A stretch of 64,000 bases of DNA, from NCBI RefSeq assembly GCF_020711195.1, contig NZ_JAJFAT010000010.1, positions 52,737 through 116,736 of the forward strand, written 5' to 3'. Positions within the stretch are counted from its first letter, which is position 1; the number at the start of each line of letters is the position of its first letter. Below the pieces are notes generated by a model. The model worked only from the letters and a program-made list of their open reading frames with translations. It did not search any database and was not told the origin of the DNA. This document shows positions 16,392 through 25,431 of this stretch, piece after piece. Source of the DNA: Halanaerobium polyolivorans. GTDB lineage: Bacteria; Bacillota; Halanaerobiia; Halanaerobiales; Halanaerobiaceae. Position numbers and translations under genes: made by a program.

Positions 16392-17150
16392 TTAATTTGC
16401 TGCTCTAAAAGAACAGGGTAATCCAACCGAACATTTTCCACAAACATCTGTTAAAGCAAGCTCTGGGTGAAGTTCATCATTTTCTAAAAGCCGCTCATAA
16501 CACTTAAAACGAGCAAAAGAATCTACTTGAAGTGAATCATTAACACAGTTTTCAACACATTTTTGACAGTTTTTACCCGCTTTGTTTAAACAAAGCTCTT
16601 TATCTATTGGCTGAGATGGCTCTATTTTCAAATCAGTGATTAGGGTTCCAACTCTACCTGCACATCCCTTTGCTGTAATTAACATGTTATTGATTCCAAA
16701 TTTACCTAATCCAGCAGCATAAGCAGCATGACGATGAGACCAATCACTAAGCAAACGTTTTTTATCAAATTGATGGGTAGCCGGTACACTACTTGCCCGC
16801 CAGCCTTTTTCAGCCAGTTCTTTCTCTAAATGTTGATTTAAATCTGAAATCAACCGATTTGTTTCTACATAAGCAGCTGCCCATTCTCTGGAACTGTATT
16901 CTCCTTCTAAATTAGAATTAACAATCTCTTTGCTGAAAGGCAAGAAATAGGCTAAAACAGTCTCTGCACCAGCAAGTATATCCTCAGGTAAAAGATGGCT
17001 GGGACTGATAATCTTTTTAAAATCTTCAAATAAAGGGTTATCTGCAGCTGCAAATTTAAGCAGTGGTTCCCTCCAGTTACTCTCAATTTCTTTGTCTTTT
17101 TGATATTCTGAAACATATTCTTTGACTATCTTCTTTAGTCTTTTTTTCAC
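16392..17150 (-). CDS. Short QueG-like 4Fe-4S double-cluster protein
   Basis: A 252-residue protein related to epoxyqueuosine reductase: HRHAAYAAGLGKFGINNML near residue 140 and GRVGTLITDL near 165 are typical, then a double [4Fe-4S] cluster region with CLNKAGKNCQKCVENC near 190 and CGKCSVGLPC at the end. True QueG is about 380 residues and uses cobalamin; this short form lacks much of that and is common in anaerobes with unknown substrate. First gene of the cluster with the HDAC-like and HhH proteins. Function beyond redox iron-sulfur enzyme is not supported. Confidence 0.75.
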   Translation of the reverse strand: MKKRLKKIVKEYVSEYQKDKEIESNWREPLLKFAAADNPLFEDFKKIISPSHLLPEDILAGAETVLAYFLPFSKEIVNSNLEGEYSSREWAAAYVETNRLISDLNQHLEKELAEKGWRASSVPATHQFDKKRLLSDWSHRHAAYAAGLGKFGINNMLITAKGCAGRVGTLITDLKIEPSQPIDKELCLNKAGKNCQKCVENCVNDSLQVDSFARFKCYERLLENDELHPELALTDVCGKCSVGLPCSFRAAN

Positions 17151-17290
17151 TATTTATCCCCCATTTATATTGCTAAATTAATTTCAATTCCTAGCTTAGC
17201 TAAAATTTCAATTAGATTATATCATATAACAAGCAAAGTCTAAACTTAGCTGAAAAATTTTTGTCTATTTTAGATACTTATGAACAAACA

Positions 17291-17320
17291 AAAAAGAAAG
17301 CCTGACAAAAATGCCAGGCA
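17291..17320 (-). terminator. Terminator of the pfp-aldolase transcript
   Basis: On the minus strand GCCTGG (17319-17314) pairs with CAGGC (17304-17300) around an AT-rich loop, followed by TTTCTTTTTT. Confidence 0.7.
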
Positions 17321-17353
17321 AAATTCGAGTGATTCAGCTATTTTTTTATATTT

Positions 17354-18241
17354 TTAAATTATTGAAGCTTGATAAATCTCCATTACTGCATCTTTCATCG
17401 CTATATTGAACTGTTCATTTGTCTGGTCCACATGGAGATCCTGTAGTAGGGCTCTGGAGAAACTGGCTATCATCTTATGATTATTAGCGAGTCTAGTGGT
17501 TGCTTCATCTCGGCTGTAACCTCCAGATAAAGCAGCTACCCTTAAAACATGTGGATCTTTAATTAATTCTTGATAGAAGTCAGCTTCTTCAGGTAGGGTA
17601 AGTTTAAACATTATTATCTCATCATCATCTAATTCCGCTAGATTTTTCATTATTTCTTTTTTCATTATCTTTTCACATTCAGCTTTTTCTTCACTGTTAA
17701 TATTGATTTCAGGCTCTAAAATAGGAACAAAACCAGCAGCGGCAATTTTTTTGCCATATTCAAACTGCTGTTCCACAATCTCTTTAATTCCTTTTTGATT
17801 TGCTTCATGGATTACAGAACGCATTTTTGTAGCAAAGACGTTGTGCTTTTCAGCCTCTTTGAGCAAATCATCGAGCTCTGTCATCTCTTTCATTAACTGA
17901 ACCCCATTTTTTATTTTCTCTTTGCCCTCATCTACTTTCAAAATGGGAACTATCCCTTTATCTTCCCAGAGATAATCTGCTGTATATTTACCTTCCATCT
18001 TGTTTCGCATAGTGTGTTTGAAAAGAATTGCCCCTATTATATAGTCAGAACTAAAGCTAGGGCTCGTTATAACTCTTGTCCGCATCTGATGAATAAGCTC
18101 AAACATCTCTTCTCTGCTCTCATATTCTGATTCGGGAATTCCATAACCTTCTAAAGCACCGGGAGTACTACCACCACTCTGATCTAAAGCCGCAATAAAA
18201 CCATCCTTATTTTTCATTACTTCATACTGCTTTTTATTCAT
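17354..18241 (-). CDS. Class I fructose-bisphosphate aldolase, copy B
   Basis: A 295-residue class I aldolase, similar along its whole length to copy A, with the same [20 protein letters not shown] start, [25 protein letters not shown] and MFKLTLPEEADFY segments. It sits 96 bases downstream of the PPi-phosphofructokinase gene on the same strand and a terminator follows, so the two consecutive glycolytic steps are probably one transcript. A GGGGGT ribosome site lies before the ATG. Copy B is therefore the better candidate for the main glycolytic aldolase and copy A for a specialised or conditional role; that split is inference. Confidence 0.92.
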   Translation of the reverse strand: MNKKQYEVMKNKDGFIAALDQSGGSTPGALEGYGIPESEYESREEMFELIHQMRTRVITSPSFSSDYIIGAILFKHTMRNKMEGKYTADYLWEDKGIVPILKVDEGKEKIKNGVQLMKEMTELDDLLKEAEKHNVFATKMRSVIHEANQKGIKEIVEQQFEYGKKIAAAGFVPILEPEININSEEKAECEKIMKKEIMKNLAELDDDEIIMFKLTLPEEADFYQELIKDPHVLRVAALSGGYSRDEATTRLANNHKMIASFSRALLQDLHVDQTNEQFNIAMKDAVMEIYQASII

Positions 18242-18337
18242 AAATACCCCCCTTTGACTAAATCCACTAAAATTTACCTTTTCCTATTTACATTATATTA
18301 AAGATTGAGCTTAATTACAAACTTCACAATTTGGATC

Positions 18338-19564
18338 TTATTCTCCAGTTTCTAGTTCTGCAAATACAGGTAGTGAATTCTCTTTTTCCATATTTATATC
18401 TCCCTGAATTAAGGGTAAAACATAATCTTTAAATCCTTCTGTTACCCCATTTTGCTCTTCATTAATCCATTTATCAGGAACTAGTTTTACTCTATTAGCT
18501 ACCTTTTCAGCCTCAACCTTAATTATCTCTACCTGATAGGGATCATTAGATATTCTCTTGATTGCTGTCATTTTACCAGTTTCACCAGCCAGAGCTGCTT
18601 TTACAGCTTCTGCGCCCACCTGATAAGCTTCCACTATATCTCTACCCGAAGCACAGTGAGCTGCTGCTCTCTGCATAACATCAAACTTGATTGCCTTAAC
18701 CCGATCACAGAGATTTTCTTTAATAATTGGTTTTAACGTATAAGCTGCTCCTCCCAATTTTTTATGTCCAAATTGATCATGGGCAGTACTTTTTCCTGCA
18801 GAAATATATTCTCCATTTTTATCCTTGATTCCTTCAGAAACAACCACTGTAATAGCCTTTTGTTCTTTCATCTTCTTTTCAACATCTGCAAAAAATTTAT
18901 CAAGACTAAACACTGCCTCAGGTAAATAGATAAAATCAGGAGCATATAATTTTTCGTTGGCTGCTAAAACACTGGCAGCTGCAAGCCAACCACTGCTGCG
19001 GCCCATAGTTTCAATTATATGAACATTTTTGAGGTCATAAACTCTGCTGTCTCTGGCAATTTCCATAACAGAAGTAGCAATATATTTTGCAGCACTACCA
19101 AAACCAGGACAGTGGTCTGTTATAACTATATCATTATCAATTGTTTTAGGAATCCCCATTATTGTAACATCAATTCCTTTTTCTTCAGCATAACTGGTCA
19201 ATTTAGCTACAGTATCCATCGAATCATTTCCACCAACATAAAATACATAGCCTATTTGATGTTTTTCTAAAAAGTTGAAAAATTTAATATAATCCTCTTC
19301 ATTTTCATTGTAATGGTCAATTTTATATCTAGAAGTACCGATTACAGTAGATGGAGTGTTCTGCAATAATTCTAATTCTTTTTCGCTTTTATCTGTCAGA
19401 TCAAAATATTTTCCTGCCAAAAGCCCCTGCAAACCAAAGCGCATTGCATAAATCCTATCTAAATCTTTAGATTTTTTTACCTGGTCTAAAATTCCCCTAT
19501 AGCTGGAATTGATTACTGCTGTAGGTCCACCGGATTGTCCAAGCAAACAATTTCTTTTTTTCAT
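18338..19564 (-). CDS. pfp: Pyrophosphate-dependent 6-phosphofructokinase
   Basis: A 408-residue cytoplasmic enzyme phosphorylating fructose-6-phosphate to the 1,6-bisphosphate. It has GQSGGPTAVINSSY near residue 8, GGNDSMDT near 105, PKTIDND near 130 and the substrate motif METMGRSSGWLAA near 180. Two diagnostic positions point to pyrophosphate rather than ATP: Asp in GGND, where ATP enzymes have Gly, and Lys in PKTIDND, where ATP enzymes have Gly. The length (about 400) also fits. The start at 19562-19564 follows AGTGGAGGGATTATT; a longer frame upstream lacks a ribosome site. Use of PPi saves ATP in fermentation. Confidence 0.92.
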   Translation of the reverse strand: MKKRNCLLGQSGGPTAVINSSYRGILDQVKKSKDLDRIYAMRFGLQGLLAGKYFDLTDKSEKELELLQNTPSTVIGTSRYKIDHYNENEEDYIKFFNFLEKHQIGYVFYVGGNDSMDTVAKLTSYAEEKGIDVTIMGIPKTIDNDIVITDHCPGFGSAAKYIATSVMEIARDSRVYDLKNVHIIETMGRSSGWLAAASVLAANEKLYAPDFIYLPEAVFSLDKFFADVEKKMKEQKAITVVVSEGIKDKNGEYISAGKSTAHDQFGHKKLGGAAYTLKPIIKENLCDRVKAIKFDVMQRAAAHCASGRDIVEAYQVGAEAVKAALAGETGKMTAIKRISNDPYQVEIIKVEAEKVANRVKLVPDKWINEEQNGVTEGFKDYVLPLIQGDINMEKENSLPVFAELETGE

Positions 19565-19764
19565 AATAATCCCTCCACTGCTGTTTTTATGATTTTTAAA
19601 GCAATAAAGTCTTAAGCCAGAAGTCAAACCTACACCAATTTATTTTTCCACTTATTATTATAATTAAGGATTTGAAAATAATTTCCTTTAATTTATTTAA
19701 TATTTTAATTATTTTGTTAATTTAAAAAGCAATTATTAAATTTTAAACTTAAGCTGTTTTAAGA

Positions 19765-20199
19765 TTAATAACCATAAAATATAGAGGTTTTATGAATTGG
19801 ATCATTTTTATCCCGCAGCTCGATTAATAAAGAATTAACAAATTGCCCAAGATCATATTTCTCAATTTCATTTAAATCTACCCACTCATAAATATCTGCC
19901 TCATCATTTAAAGCAACTTGATAAGAATCACTTCTACAGAGATAATCGATAAATATAAAATGTTTATCTAGATCTTTGCTCTGCAGGCTGTCTTTGAGGC
20001 TTAAAAGTTCTAAAGAATGAACATCAAGCCCAGTTTCTTCTTTTACCTCTCGTTTTAAAGCTTCTTCCATCCCTTCACCAAGTTCAATATGACCTCCTGG
20101 AATTATATATTTATTATTCCATTTGGTTGAGCGGCAGATTAAAACTTCATCATCAGGGTTTAAAATAACTGCTCCCACCACTACTTCTGGATACTGCAT
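19765..20199 (-). CDS. NUDIX hydrolase
   Basis: A 144-residue protein with a complete Nudix box, GGHIELGEGMEEALKREV then KEETGLDV, at about residues 35-60, which binds Mg and cleaves a nucleoside diphosphate linked to another group. The N-terminal strand (VVVGAVILNPDDEVLICRS) and the length are like single-domain MutT relatives. The substrate cannot be told from sequence. The gene stands alone between the PPi-PFK gene and the YheO-like regulator, with AAGGAGTTG before its ATG. Confidence 0.88.
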   Translation of the reverse strand: MQYPEVVVGAVILNPDDEVLICRSTKWNNKYIIPGGHIELGEGMEEALKREVKEETGLDVHSLELLSLKDSLQSKDLDKHFIFIDYLCRSDSYQVALNDEADIYEWVDLNEIEKYDLGQFVNSLLIELRDKNDPIHKTSIFYGY

Positions 20200-20298
20200 A
20201 ATATCAACTCCTTTTTTATCTCAAGCTTCTAATTATATTATTAATTATTTATAGCCAAAATCCTTTATTAAATAAAGTCTTTTTAATTCAATTTCAAA

Positions 20299-20324
20299 AG
20301 TAAAAACCCGACAAAGTCGGGTTT
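20299..20324 (-). terminator. Terminator of the YheO-like regulator gene
   Basis: On the minus strand AAACCCGAC pairs perfectly with GTCGGGTTT around TTT, followed by TTAC and four T. It lies just past the regulator's stop. Confidence 0.8.
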
Positions 20325-20332
20325 CATTAATC

Positions 20333-20980
20333 TTATTTATGATTTAAATATCTGTAAATTGTCGCTTCAGATGTTTCCAGTTTATTCGCCACTTTGGAAA
20401 CAGAATTTTTCAATAAAAATACTCCTTTTTCATCTAATTTATTAGTAATAGCCTTTTTCTCATCAGCTGTCATCCTTTTAGGAGGTATTGAAGCATTACC
20501 AATCGAGCTTTCAATTATAGAATCGATAAGTTCTTCGATTGAGGAAGTAAAGTTTTCAGAGAGATCCTCTTCCTGCTTTGCTTCATTGATATTATCATCA
20601 ACTCCAATAATACTATTTAACAAATCTCTGGCTTCAATAAATTTACTCAAATCAACATTTACACAAAGCATTGCTGTTACTTCATTTTCTTCATTTTTGA
20701 TGAAAAAAGTTGATGATCTTAATTTTTTATCATTGTAAGTTTTACCAGTATAATTAGTTAAATAATCATTTTCTAATTTTTCTTGGTCTTTCAAAACATT
20801 TAAAGCAAGATCTGTAAGAGAATCTCCAACTTTCCTACCACTTATATGACCATTCTCTATTGCCACAATAGAATTTTCATAATCATTAACATCATGAAGT
20901 ACTATCTCACAGTTCTCTCCTAAAACCTCAGCTAAAAACTCCACTAACAACTTATATCTACTCAAAAAACTTTTCTCCAC
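20333..20980 (-). CDS. YheO/DauR-like PAS and HTH transcriptional regulator
   Basis: A 215-residue regulator with an N-terminal YheO-type PAS domain (about 1-115: LGENCEIVLHDVNDYENSIV, then NGHISGRKVG) and a C-terminal DauR-like helix-turn-helix (about 150-213, ending KLETSEATIYRYL). Family members respond to amino acids or their degradation products. It has its own promoter (21036-21065), nearly identical to the one before ridA-tnaA, so it is probably a self-regulating regulator of the adjacent tryptophan operon. It lies downstream of the NSS transporter on the same strand. AGGAGGAAGAATAG precedes the ATG. Confidence 0.85.
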   Translation of the reverse strand: MEKSFLSRYKLLVEFLAEVLGENCEIVLHDVNDYENSIVAIENGHISGRKVGDSLTDLALNVLKDQEKLENDYLTNYTGKTYNDKKLRSSTFFIKNEENEVTAMLCVNVDLSKFIEARDLLNSIIGVDDNINEAKQEEDLSENFTSSIEELIDSIIESSIGNASIPPKRMTADEKKAITNKLDEKGVFLLKNSVSKVANKLETSEATIYRYLNHK

Positions 20981-21035
20981 TATTCTTCCTCCTCATAAGT
21001 GTTAATAAATATTTATTACTAAAAAAACTTAATCT

Positions 21036-21065
21036 TATAATAACAATTTTTTATTGTTTAGTCAA
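21036..21065 (-). promoter_or_regulatory. Promoter/operator of the YheO-like regulator, copy A
   Basis: Minus strand TTGACT (21065-21060), 17 bases, TATTAT (21042-21037). The spacer contains an imperfect palindrome around AATTGTTATT. The 30-base block matches copy B (24472-24501) at about 26 positions, including both hexamers' positions and the palindrome, which supports a shared operator. Confidence 0.65.
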
Positions 21066-21086
21066 AATTTTATTGTTTTTAATTAA

Positions 21087-21124
21087 GCCGAGATATATTC
21101 TCTAGCTAGAAAATATATCTCAGC
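21087..21124 (-). terminator. Hairpin after the NSS transporter gene
   Basis: GCTGAGATATATT pairs with AATATATCTCGGC around a 12-base loop on the minus strand (13 bp with one G-T). Only a mixed AT tail follows, so it may be a weak terminator or a 3' stabilising hairpin. Confidence 0.55.
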
Positions 21125-21134
21125 AGATAACTTT

Positions 21135-22451
21135 TTAACCTATACCACCGAACATTACCCCCAAGACTAAAACAAGTATAGCAACTGAACTGAAAATATA
21201 TTTGGCATATGGCTCCCAAATCTTAGCTAATGGTCTTTTTGCACCCTCATTAATTGCATTCCTGGCATTTTTGATTCCGTAAATCCAGAAGAAAATTACA
21301 GCCGATAATACCGCTCCTAGTGGAACCAGATAAATAGTTACTGTATCAGCAAAAGCACCAAAAAGCTCCATATTTAAATCTAAAGGTATTCCAACTAAAA
21401 ATGCTCCTAAACCAACAATTAAGGAACTCTTTTTTCTACTTATATTTAGTCTATCAATTAACGCTTCAACTGGTACTTCCATTAAATTAATAGCTGAAGA
21501 TAAACCTGCAAAAACAATACTTAGGAAAAACAGAGTACTAAAAATAGTTCCAGCCGGCATCTGTCTGAAAACCTGAGGTATAGTGATAAAAAGTAAAGGT
21601 GGTCCTGCTTGTGGATCCAAACCAAAGGCAAACACTGCCGGAATTATTACAAATGCAGCTAACAATGAAGAAAAAGTATTAAATAAAACGGTTTGAAAAG
21701 CTGAAGTAGGTATATCAGAATCCTTATCTAAGTAACTACCATAAACGAGCATTGCAGCTCCCCCCAGTGATACCGTAAAAAAGGACTGACCTAAGGCCAT
21801 TACCCAAGTAATAGGTTCTCTTAATTTTGACCAATCTGGAACTAAAAGAAAAGCTAAGCCTTCTTCTGCTCCCGGCAGGGTAAGTGATCTAAATAGCAAT
21901 ATTATCAATAAAATGAATAAGCCGGGCATCATAATTTTATTCATTTTTTCTATACCGTCTTTAACCCCCAACCTTACTATCAATAATGTTAATAAGATTG
22001 CTAGTCCATGCCAGAAAATAGATTGATAATTCCCGGCAAAATTTCCGAAATAGGCTGGAATATTATCTATTCTGGCAAAAGAATTTGTTATTGATAAACT
22101 GAAATATTTTAATATCCATCCAACAACTATAGAATAAAATGTGAAAACTCCTGTAACTCCTAAGACAGGTATTATACCAAGTTTTGCTCCATATTTTAAA
22201 CCTTTTTTATTAAAAACATTTTCATAAGCACTTATAGCACCTGTTTGTTGATCTCTTCCAAAAGCAAATTCCTCCATCAGTCCTGTCCAACCCAGTGTAA
22301 ATACAAATAATAAGTAGGGAACTAAAAATGCTGCTCCACCATAAGCCCCCAAACGCCAGGGAAACATCCAAATATTACCGAGTCCGATTGCAGCCCCAAC
22401 ACAGGCTAATATAAAACCTAATTTACTATCCCATTTTTCTCTTTCTGCCAT
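21135..22451 (-). CDS. NSS family sodium-dependent amino-acid transporter
   Basis: A 438-residue neurotransmitter:sodium symporter with about eleven hydrophobic helices, the bacterial MhsT/Tyt1 pattern. The first helix carries the family signature GFILACVGAAIGLGNIWMFP, lining the sodium and substrate sites, and GAAFLVPYL follows. The ATG at 22449-22451 is preferred to the GTG nine bases upstream because GGGGTG overlaps the latter. It is the third gene after ridA and tryptophanase, so it most likely imports tryptophan or another aromatic amino acid with sodium, which suits a salt-adapted organism. Confidence 0.88.
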   Translation of the reverse strand: MAEREKWDSKLGFILACVGAAIGLGNIWMFPWRLGAYGGAAFLVPYLLFVFTLGWTGLMEEFAFGRDQQTGAISAYENVFNKKGLKYGAKLGIIPVLGVTGVFTFYSIVVGWILKYFSLSITNSFARIDNIPAYFGNFAGNYQSIFWHGLAILLTLLIVRLGVKDGIEKMNKIMMPGLFILLIILLFRSLTLPGAEEGLAFLLVPDWSKLREPITWVMALGQSFFTVSLGGAAMLVYGSYLDKDSDIPTSAFQTVLFNTFSSLLAAFVIIPAVFAFGLDPQAGPPLLFITIPQVFRQMPAGTIFSTLFFLSIVFAGLSSAINLMEVPVEALIDRLNISRKKSSLIVGLGAFLVGIPLDLNMELFGAFADTVTIYLVPLGAVLSAVIFFWIYGIKNARNAINEGAKRPLAKIWEPYAKYIFSSVAILVLVLGVMFGGIG

Positions 22452-22523
22452 TATTTTCACCCCAATATAGTAATATAATATTATAATTATTTTATTTATT
22501 CTGACTATTAAATCTTTAGCAAG

Positions 22524-22552
22524 CAGAGACCTAAATTATTATTAGATCTCTG
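22524..22552 (-). promoter_or_regulatory. Intercistronic hairpin between tryptophanase and transporter genes
   Basis: CAGAGATCTAA pairs with TTAGGTCTCTG (11 bp with one T-G) around seven AT bases. There is no T-run after it, so it is more likely an mRNA-processing or stability element than a terminator. Confidence 0.5.
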
Positions 22553-22580
22553 ACTTAAAGTTGTAATTATTGTCAAATGA

Positions 22581-23963
22581 CTAAACAAGAGGTTTTAAAC
22601 TAGCCTGGAAATGTCTCAAAATATCTGGCTCCCAAGTTATTTGGTAACCTTCTACTTCATCAGCTCTTTCTTTGATTGAAATTAAAGCATCTGCCATAAC
22701 ATCGATATGGGCTTGAGTATATACTCTTCTTGGAATAGCAAGTCTGGTAAATTCAAAGTCTGCTTCAAGCTGTTCACCTGTATCGGGATTATTACCCAAC
22801 ATATAGGATCCTATATCACAGGTTCTAATGCCTGCTTCTTTATATAGTTCAATCGCTAAAGCCTGACCTGGGAATTCATAATAAGGAATATGAGGCAGCA
22901 TATCTTTGGCATCAACGAAAATACCGTGACCACCTGCTGGAGACTGATAAGCAATTCCAGCTTCATCTAATCTGCCAGCTAGATATTCAATTTGACCAAT
23001 CCTATATTCAAGATAATTTTCATCAATACCCTCTTTAAGACCAATAGCAAGACTTTCTAAATCTCTTCCTGCTAAGCCACCATAAGTTATAAACCCTTCA
23101 TTAGAAATTGTTCTAGCTTTTAAAATCTGGAAAAGTTCTTCATCATCTTTAACCCCTAAAAGACCACCCATGTTAACTATGGTATCTTTTTTAGCACTCA
23201 TGGTAAAAGTTTCTGCATAACTGAACATCTCACTTACTATCTCTTTAATGCTTTTATCTGCATAGCCTTCTTCTCTCTGTTTAATAAAATATGCATTTTC
23301 TGCATAACGAGCAGCATCAATATTTAAATGAATATTATATTTATGACAAATTTCAGCAGTTTCTTTAATATTTTCCATTGATACAGGTTGACCACCGGCT
23401 GAATTATTTGTAATTGTCATTACAACAACCCCAATATTTTCACTACCATATTTGTTGATAAGTTTTTCTAATTTTGAAGTATCCATATTGCCCTTGAAAG
23501 GAACCCTAAGTTCTGGTTCTGAAGCTTCTTCTACAACACAGTCAATCGCTCTAGCACCTGCAAGTTCAACATGAGCTCTAGTAGTATCAAAATGCATATT
23601 AGAGATTGAATATTTACCATCACCTAATAAAACAGGAAATAATACTTTTTCTGCAGCTCTACCTTGGTGAACAGGCTGGATATATTGATAAGCAAAAATA
23701 TCTCTTGCTGTTTCTAATAATTTAAAATAACTTGAACCACCGGCATATGCTTCATCACCTCTCATCACACCTGCCCACTGTTCCTGACTCATAGCATTTG
23801 TCCCACTGTCTGTTAATAAATCTATGTAGACATCTTCACTTTTGAGATTAAATAAATTATAATCCGCTTCTGCAATTTTTTCTTCTCTCTCTTCTCTAGT
23901 CAACATCTTAATTGGTTCTACCATCTTTATTCTAAACGGTTCAGCTACATATTCTTTAGTCAT
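22581..23963 (-). CDS. tnaA: Tryptophanase
   Basis: A 460-residue PLP beta-eliminating lyase of the tryptophanase/tyrosine phenol-lyase family, splitting tryptophan to indole, pyruvate and ammonia. [20 protein letters not shown] near residue 46, [12 protein letters not shown] near 70, HQGRAAE near 100 and the PLP lysine in TMSAKKD near 257 are clear. The region after AGIR reads CDIGSYMLG, like tryptophanase (VEIGSFLLG), whereas tyrosine phenol-lyase has the arginine-containing MERG there; [10 protein letters not shown] is shared. This favours tryptophanase. It is 54 bases from ridA, which would detoxify enamine/imine intermediates of PLP lyases. Confidence 0.9.
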   Translation of the reverse strand: MTKEYVAEPFRIKMVEPIKMLTREEREEKIAEADYNLFNLKSEDVYIDLLTDSGTNAMSQEQWAGVMRGDEAYAGGSSYFKLLETARDIFAYQYIQPVHQGRAAEKVLFPVLLGDGKYSISNMHFDTTRAHVELAGARAIDCVVEEASEPELRVPFKGNMDTSKLEKLINKYGSENIGVVVMTITNNSAGGQPVSMENIKETAEICHKYNIHLNIDAARYAENAYFIKQREEGYADKSIKEIVSEMFSYAETFTMSAKKDTIVNMGGLLGVKDDEELFQILKARTISNEGFITYGGLAGRDLESLAIGLKEGIDENYLEYRIGQIEYLAGRLDEAGIAYQSPAGGHGIFVDAKDMLPHIPYYEFPGQALAIELYKEAGIRTCDIGSYMLGNNPDTGEQLEADFEFTRLAIPRRVYTQAHIDVMADALISIKERADEVEGYQITWEPDILRHFQASLKPLV

Positions 23964-24017
23964 TATTTCTTCCTCCCTAGGTTGTTTTGATTTTTAATTT
24001 TTTAGTCTAAGATTGCT

Positions 24018-24395
24018 TTAAGCAAAGGCTATAACTTCAACCTCAATTAAAGAATTTTTAGGTAATTTTGCCACTTCAACACATGATCTTGCCGGATAAA
24101 CACCCTCAAAATATTGTTCATAAATTTCATTAACCTGAGCAAAATTATTTAAGTCACTCAAAAAAATAGTTGCTTTCACTATCTTATCAAAATTTGAACC
24201 AGCTGCTTCTAAAACATGTTTTAAATTTTCCAAAACCTGAATAGTCTGTTTTTCGATATCATCCTCAACCATTTCTGAAGTATTGGGATCAATTGGAATT
24301 TGACCTGAACTAAAAATTAAATCTCCCTTTTTAATCGCCTGAGAGTAAGCTCCAATAGCTGCCGGAGCTTTTTTGCTTTTGATCTGTTTTTTCAT
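24018..24395 (-). CDS. ridA: RidA family enamine/imine deaminase
   Basis: A 125-residue YjgF/YER057c/UK114 protein with the typical start APAAIGAYSQAIKKGDLIFS, the GQIPIDP segment and PARSCVEVAKLPKNSLIEVE, in which Arg is the catalytic residue. RidA hydrolyses reactive 2-aminoacrylate, an intermediate made by PLP beta-eliminating enzymes. As first gene of the operon with tryptophanase, its role fits directly. Transcription probably starts near 24465 from the promoter at 24472-24501, giving a leader of about 70 bases. GGGGGG-like purines (TAGGGGGGTAAT) precede the ATG. Confidence 0.93.
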   Translation of the reverse strand: MKKQIKSKKAPAAIGAYSQAIKKGDLIFSSGQIPIDPNTSEMVEDDIEKQTIQVLENLKHVLEAAGSNFDKIVKATIFLSDLNNFAQVNEIYEQYFEGVYPARSCVEVAKLPKNSLIEVEVIAFA

Positions 24396-24471
24396 TTAAT
24401 ATTACCCCCCTAAAGTAATAATATTTGTGATTTATTAATAATCTTTTTTTATTGTAATAATAACTTATTAT

Positions 24472-24501
24472 TATAATAACAATTTATTATTGCTCTGTCA
24501 A
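24472..24501 (-). promoter_or_regulatory. Promoter/operator of ridA-tnaA-transporter operon, copy B
   Basis: Minus strand TTGACA (24501-24496), 17 bases, TATTAT (24478-24473). It carries the same imperfect palindrome (AATAAC/AATTTATTATT on the plus strand) as the regulator's promoter, suggesting the YheO-like protein binds both. Further AT repeats lie at 24451-24471. Confidence 0.7.
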
Positions 24502-24552
24502 TAGTTTTTTTGATAAAATTTTATTAATTTTATAAAAAATTATTATAAATTG

Positions 24553-24580
24553 AAAAAACCACAGCTTTTAGACTGTGGTT
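24553..24580 (-). terminator. Terminator of the racemase-Opp-nitrilase operon
   Basis: On the minus strand AACCACAG pairs with CTGTGGTT around TCTAAAAG, followed by a run of T. It is about 30 bases past the nitrilase stop. Confidence 0.85.
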
Positions 24581-24609
24581 AAGGAGTCAATAAATAATAT
24601 ATTTTTGTT

Positions 24610-25431
24610 TTAACTTAAATCTTCATCAAGACCTTTTCGTCTTGCACTTAAATACTGATAATAATCCCTAGCTGCTTCAACTTCTTTAAGATCTATCTCG
24701 GTGACCAGCACCTCTTCATTTCCTTCAGATGCACTGGCTGTAAGCTTACCATGGGGATTGACAACTCTACTACCCCCAAATAAATAGAGGTCTTCTTCTG
24801 AACCAACCCTGTTAACTCCACATAAAAAGAAATTATTTTCTAGAGCTCGCTGGCGGGTATTTAAATCCCAGACATCTATATCCTGAATTCTCCAGGCTGA
24901 AGGTACAAATAATATTTCTGCCCCCTCTAGGGCCATTTTCCTTGCTGCTTCGGGGAAACCTAGATCATAGCAAATAATAATCCCAAATTTAACCCCTTCT
25001 AGTTCAAATATATGATAGCTTTCTCCAGAATTATAAAAGCTTTTTTCATGTAAAAAGAGATGAGCCTTATCATACCTGCCCACTATTTTCCCCTGCCTGT
25101 TGATAACTAAGGCAGTATTATAAATATCTCCATTTTCTTCTTTTAAAGATAGAGGTAAAATTAAATTAATCTTTTTCTCTTCAGCAAAATTAAAGAAATC
25201 CTTTAAATAATCAGCCTTAATTTTAACACTTAAATCATAAATATCGCTTCCTAAAAGGTCGAGATTATAACCTGTAGTGGCAAGCTCAGGCAGACAGGCA
25301 ATATCGGCCCCTTTCAATTTTGCCTCAGCAAGATGTTTTAATATTTTCTCTTTGTTCTTTTCTAAATTACCTAATTCACATTTTAGCTGTATCAGCGCAA
25401 CTTTTAACTGTCTTTTATTAATATTATTCAC
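24610..25431 (-). CDS. Nitrilase-superfamily carbon-nitrogen hydrolase
   Basis: A 273-residue amidase of the nitrilase superfamily with the Glu-Lys-Cys triad visible: Glu in CLPELATTGYNL near residue 47, Lys in YDKAHLFLHEK near 118 and Cys in IIICYDLGFPEAA near 153. It should hydrolyse an amide or carbamoyl bond in the cytoplasm. It overlaps the OppF gene by four bases (GTGA), so it starts at GTG and is translationally coupled; it is the last gene of the operon. The context suggests it acts on a compound imported by the Opp system, for example an N-carbamoyl amino acid or omega-amide. Confidence 0.85.
   Translation of the reverse strand: MNNINKRQLKVALIQLKCELGNLEKNKEKILKHLAEAKLKGADIACLPELATTGYNLDLLGSDIYDLSVKIKADYLKDFFNFAEEKKINLILPLSLKEENGDIYNTALVINRQGKIVGRYDKAHLFLHEKSFYNSGESYHIFELEGVKFGIIICYDLGFPEAARKMALEGAEILFVPSAWRIQDIDVWDLNTRQRALENNFFLCGVNRVGSEEDLYLFGGSRVVNPHGKLTASASEGNEEVLVTEIDLKEVEAARDYYQYLSARRKGLDEDLS

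Noticed and set aside
18338..19564. ATP-dependent phosphofructokinase
   Set aside because: Asp in GGND and Lys in PKTIDND are the pyrophosphate-type residues; ATP enzymes have Gly at both.
22581..23963. Tyrosine phenol-lyase instead of tryptophanase
   Set aside because: The segment after AGIR reads CDIGSYMLG like tryptophanase; the arginine of the phenol-lyase MERG motif is absent. Tryptophanase is favoured, though assay would decide.
24421..24540. AT-rich repeat block as a replication origin
   Set aside because: No DnaA boxes or origin genes nearby; the region is explained by the ridA promoter and its palindrome.
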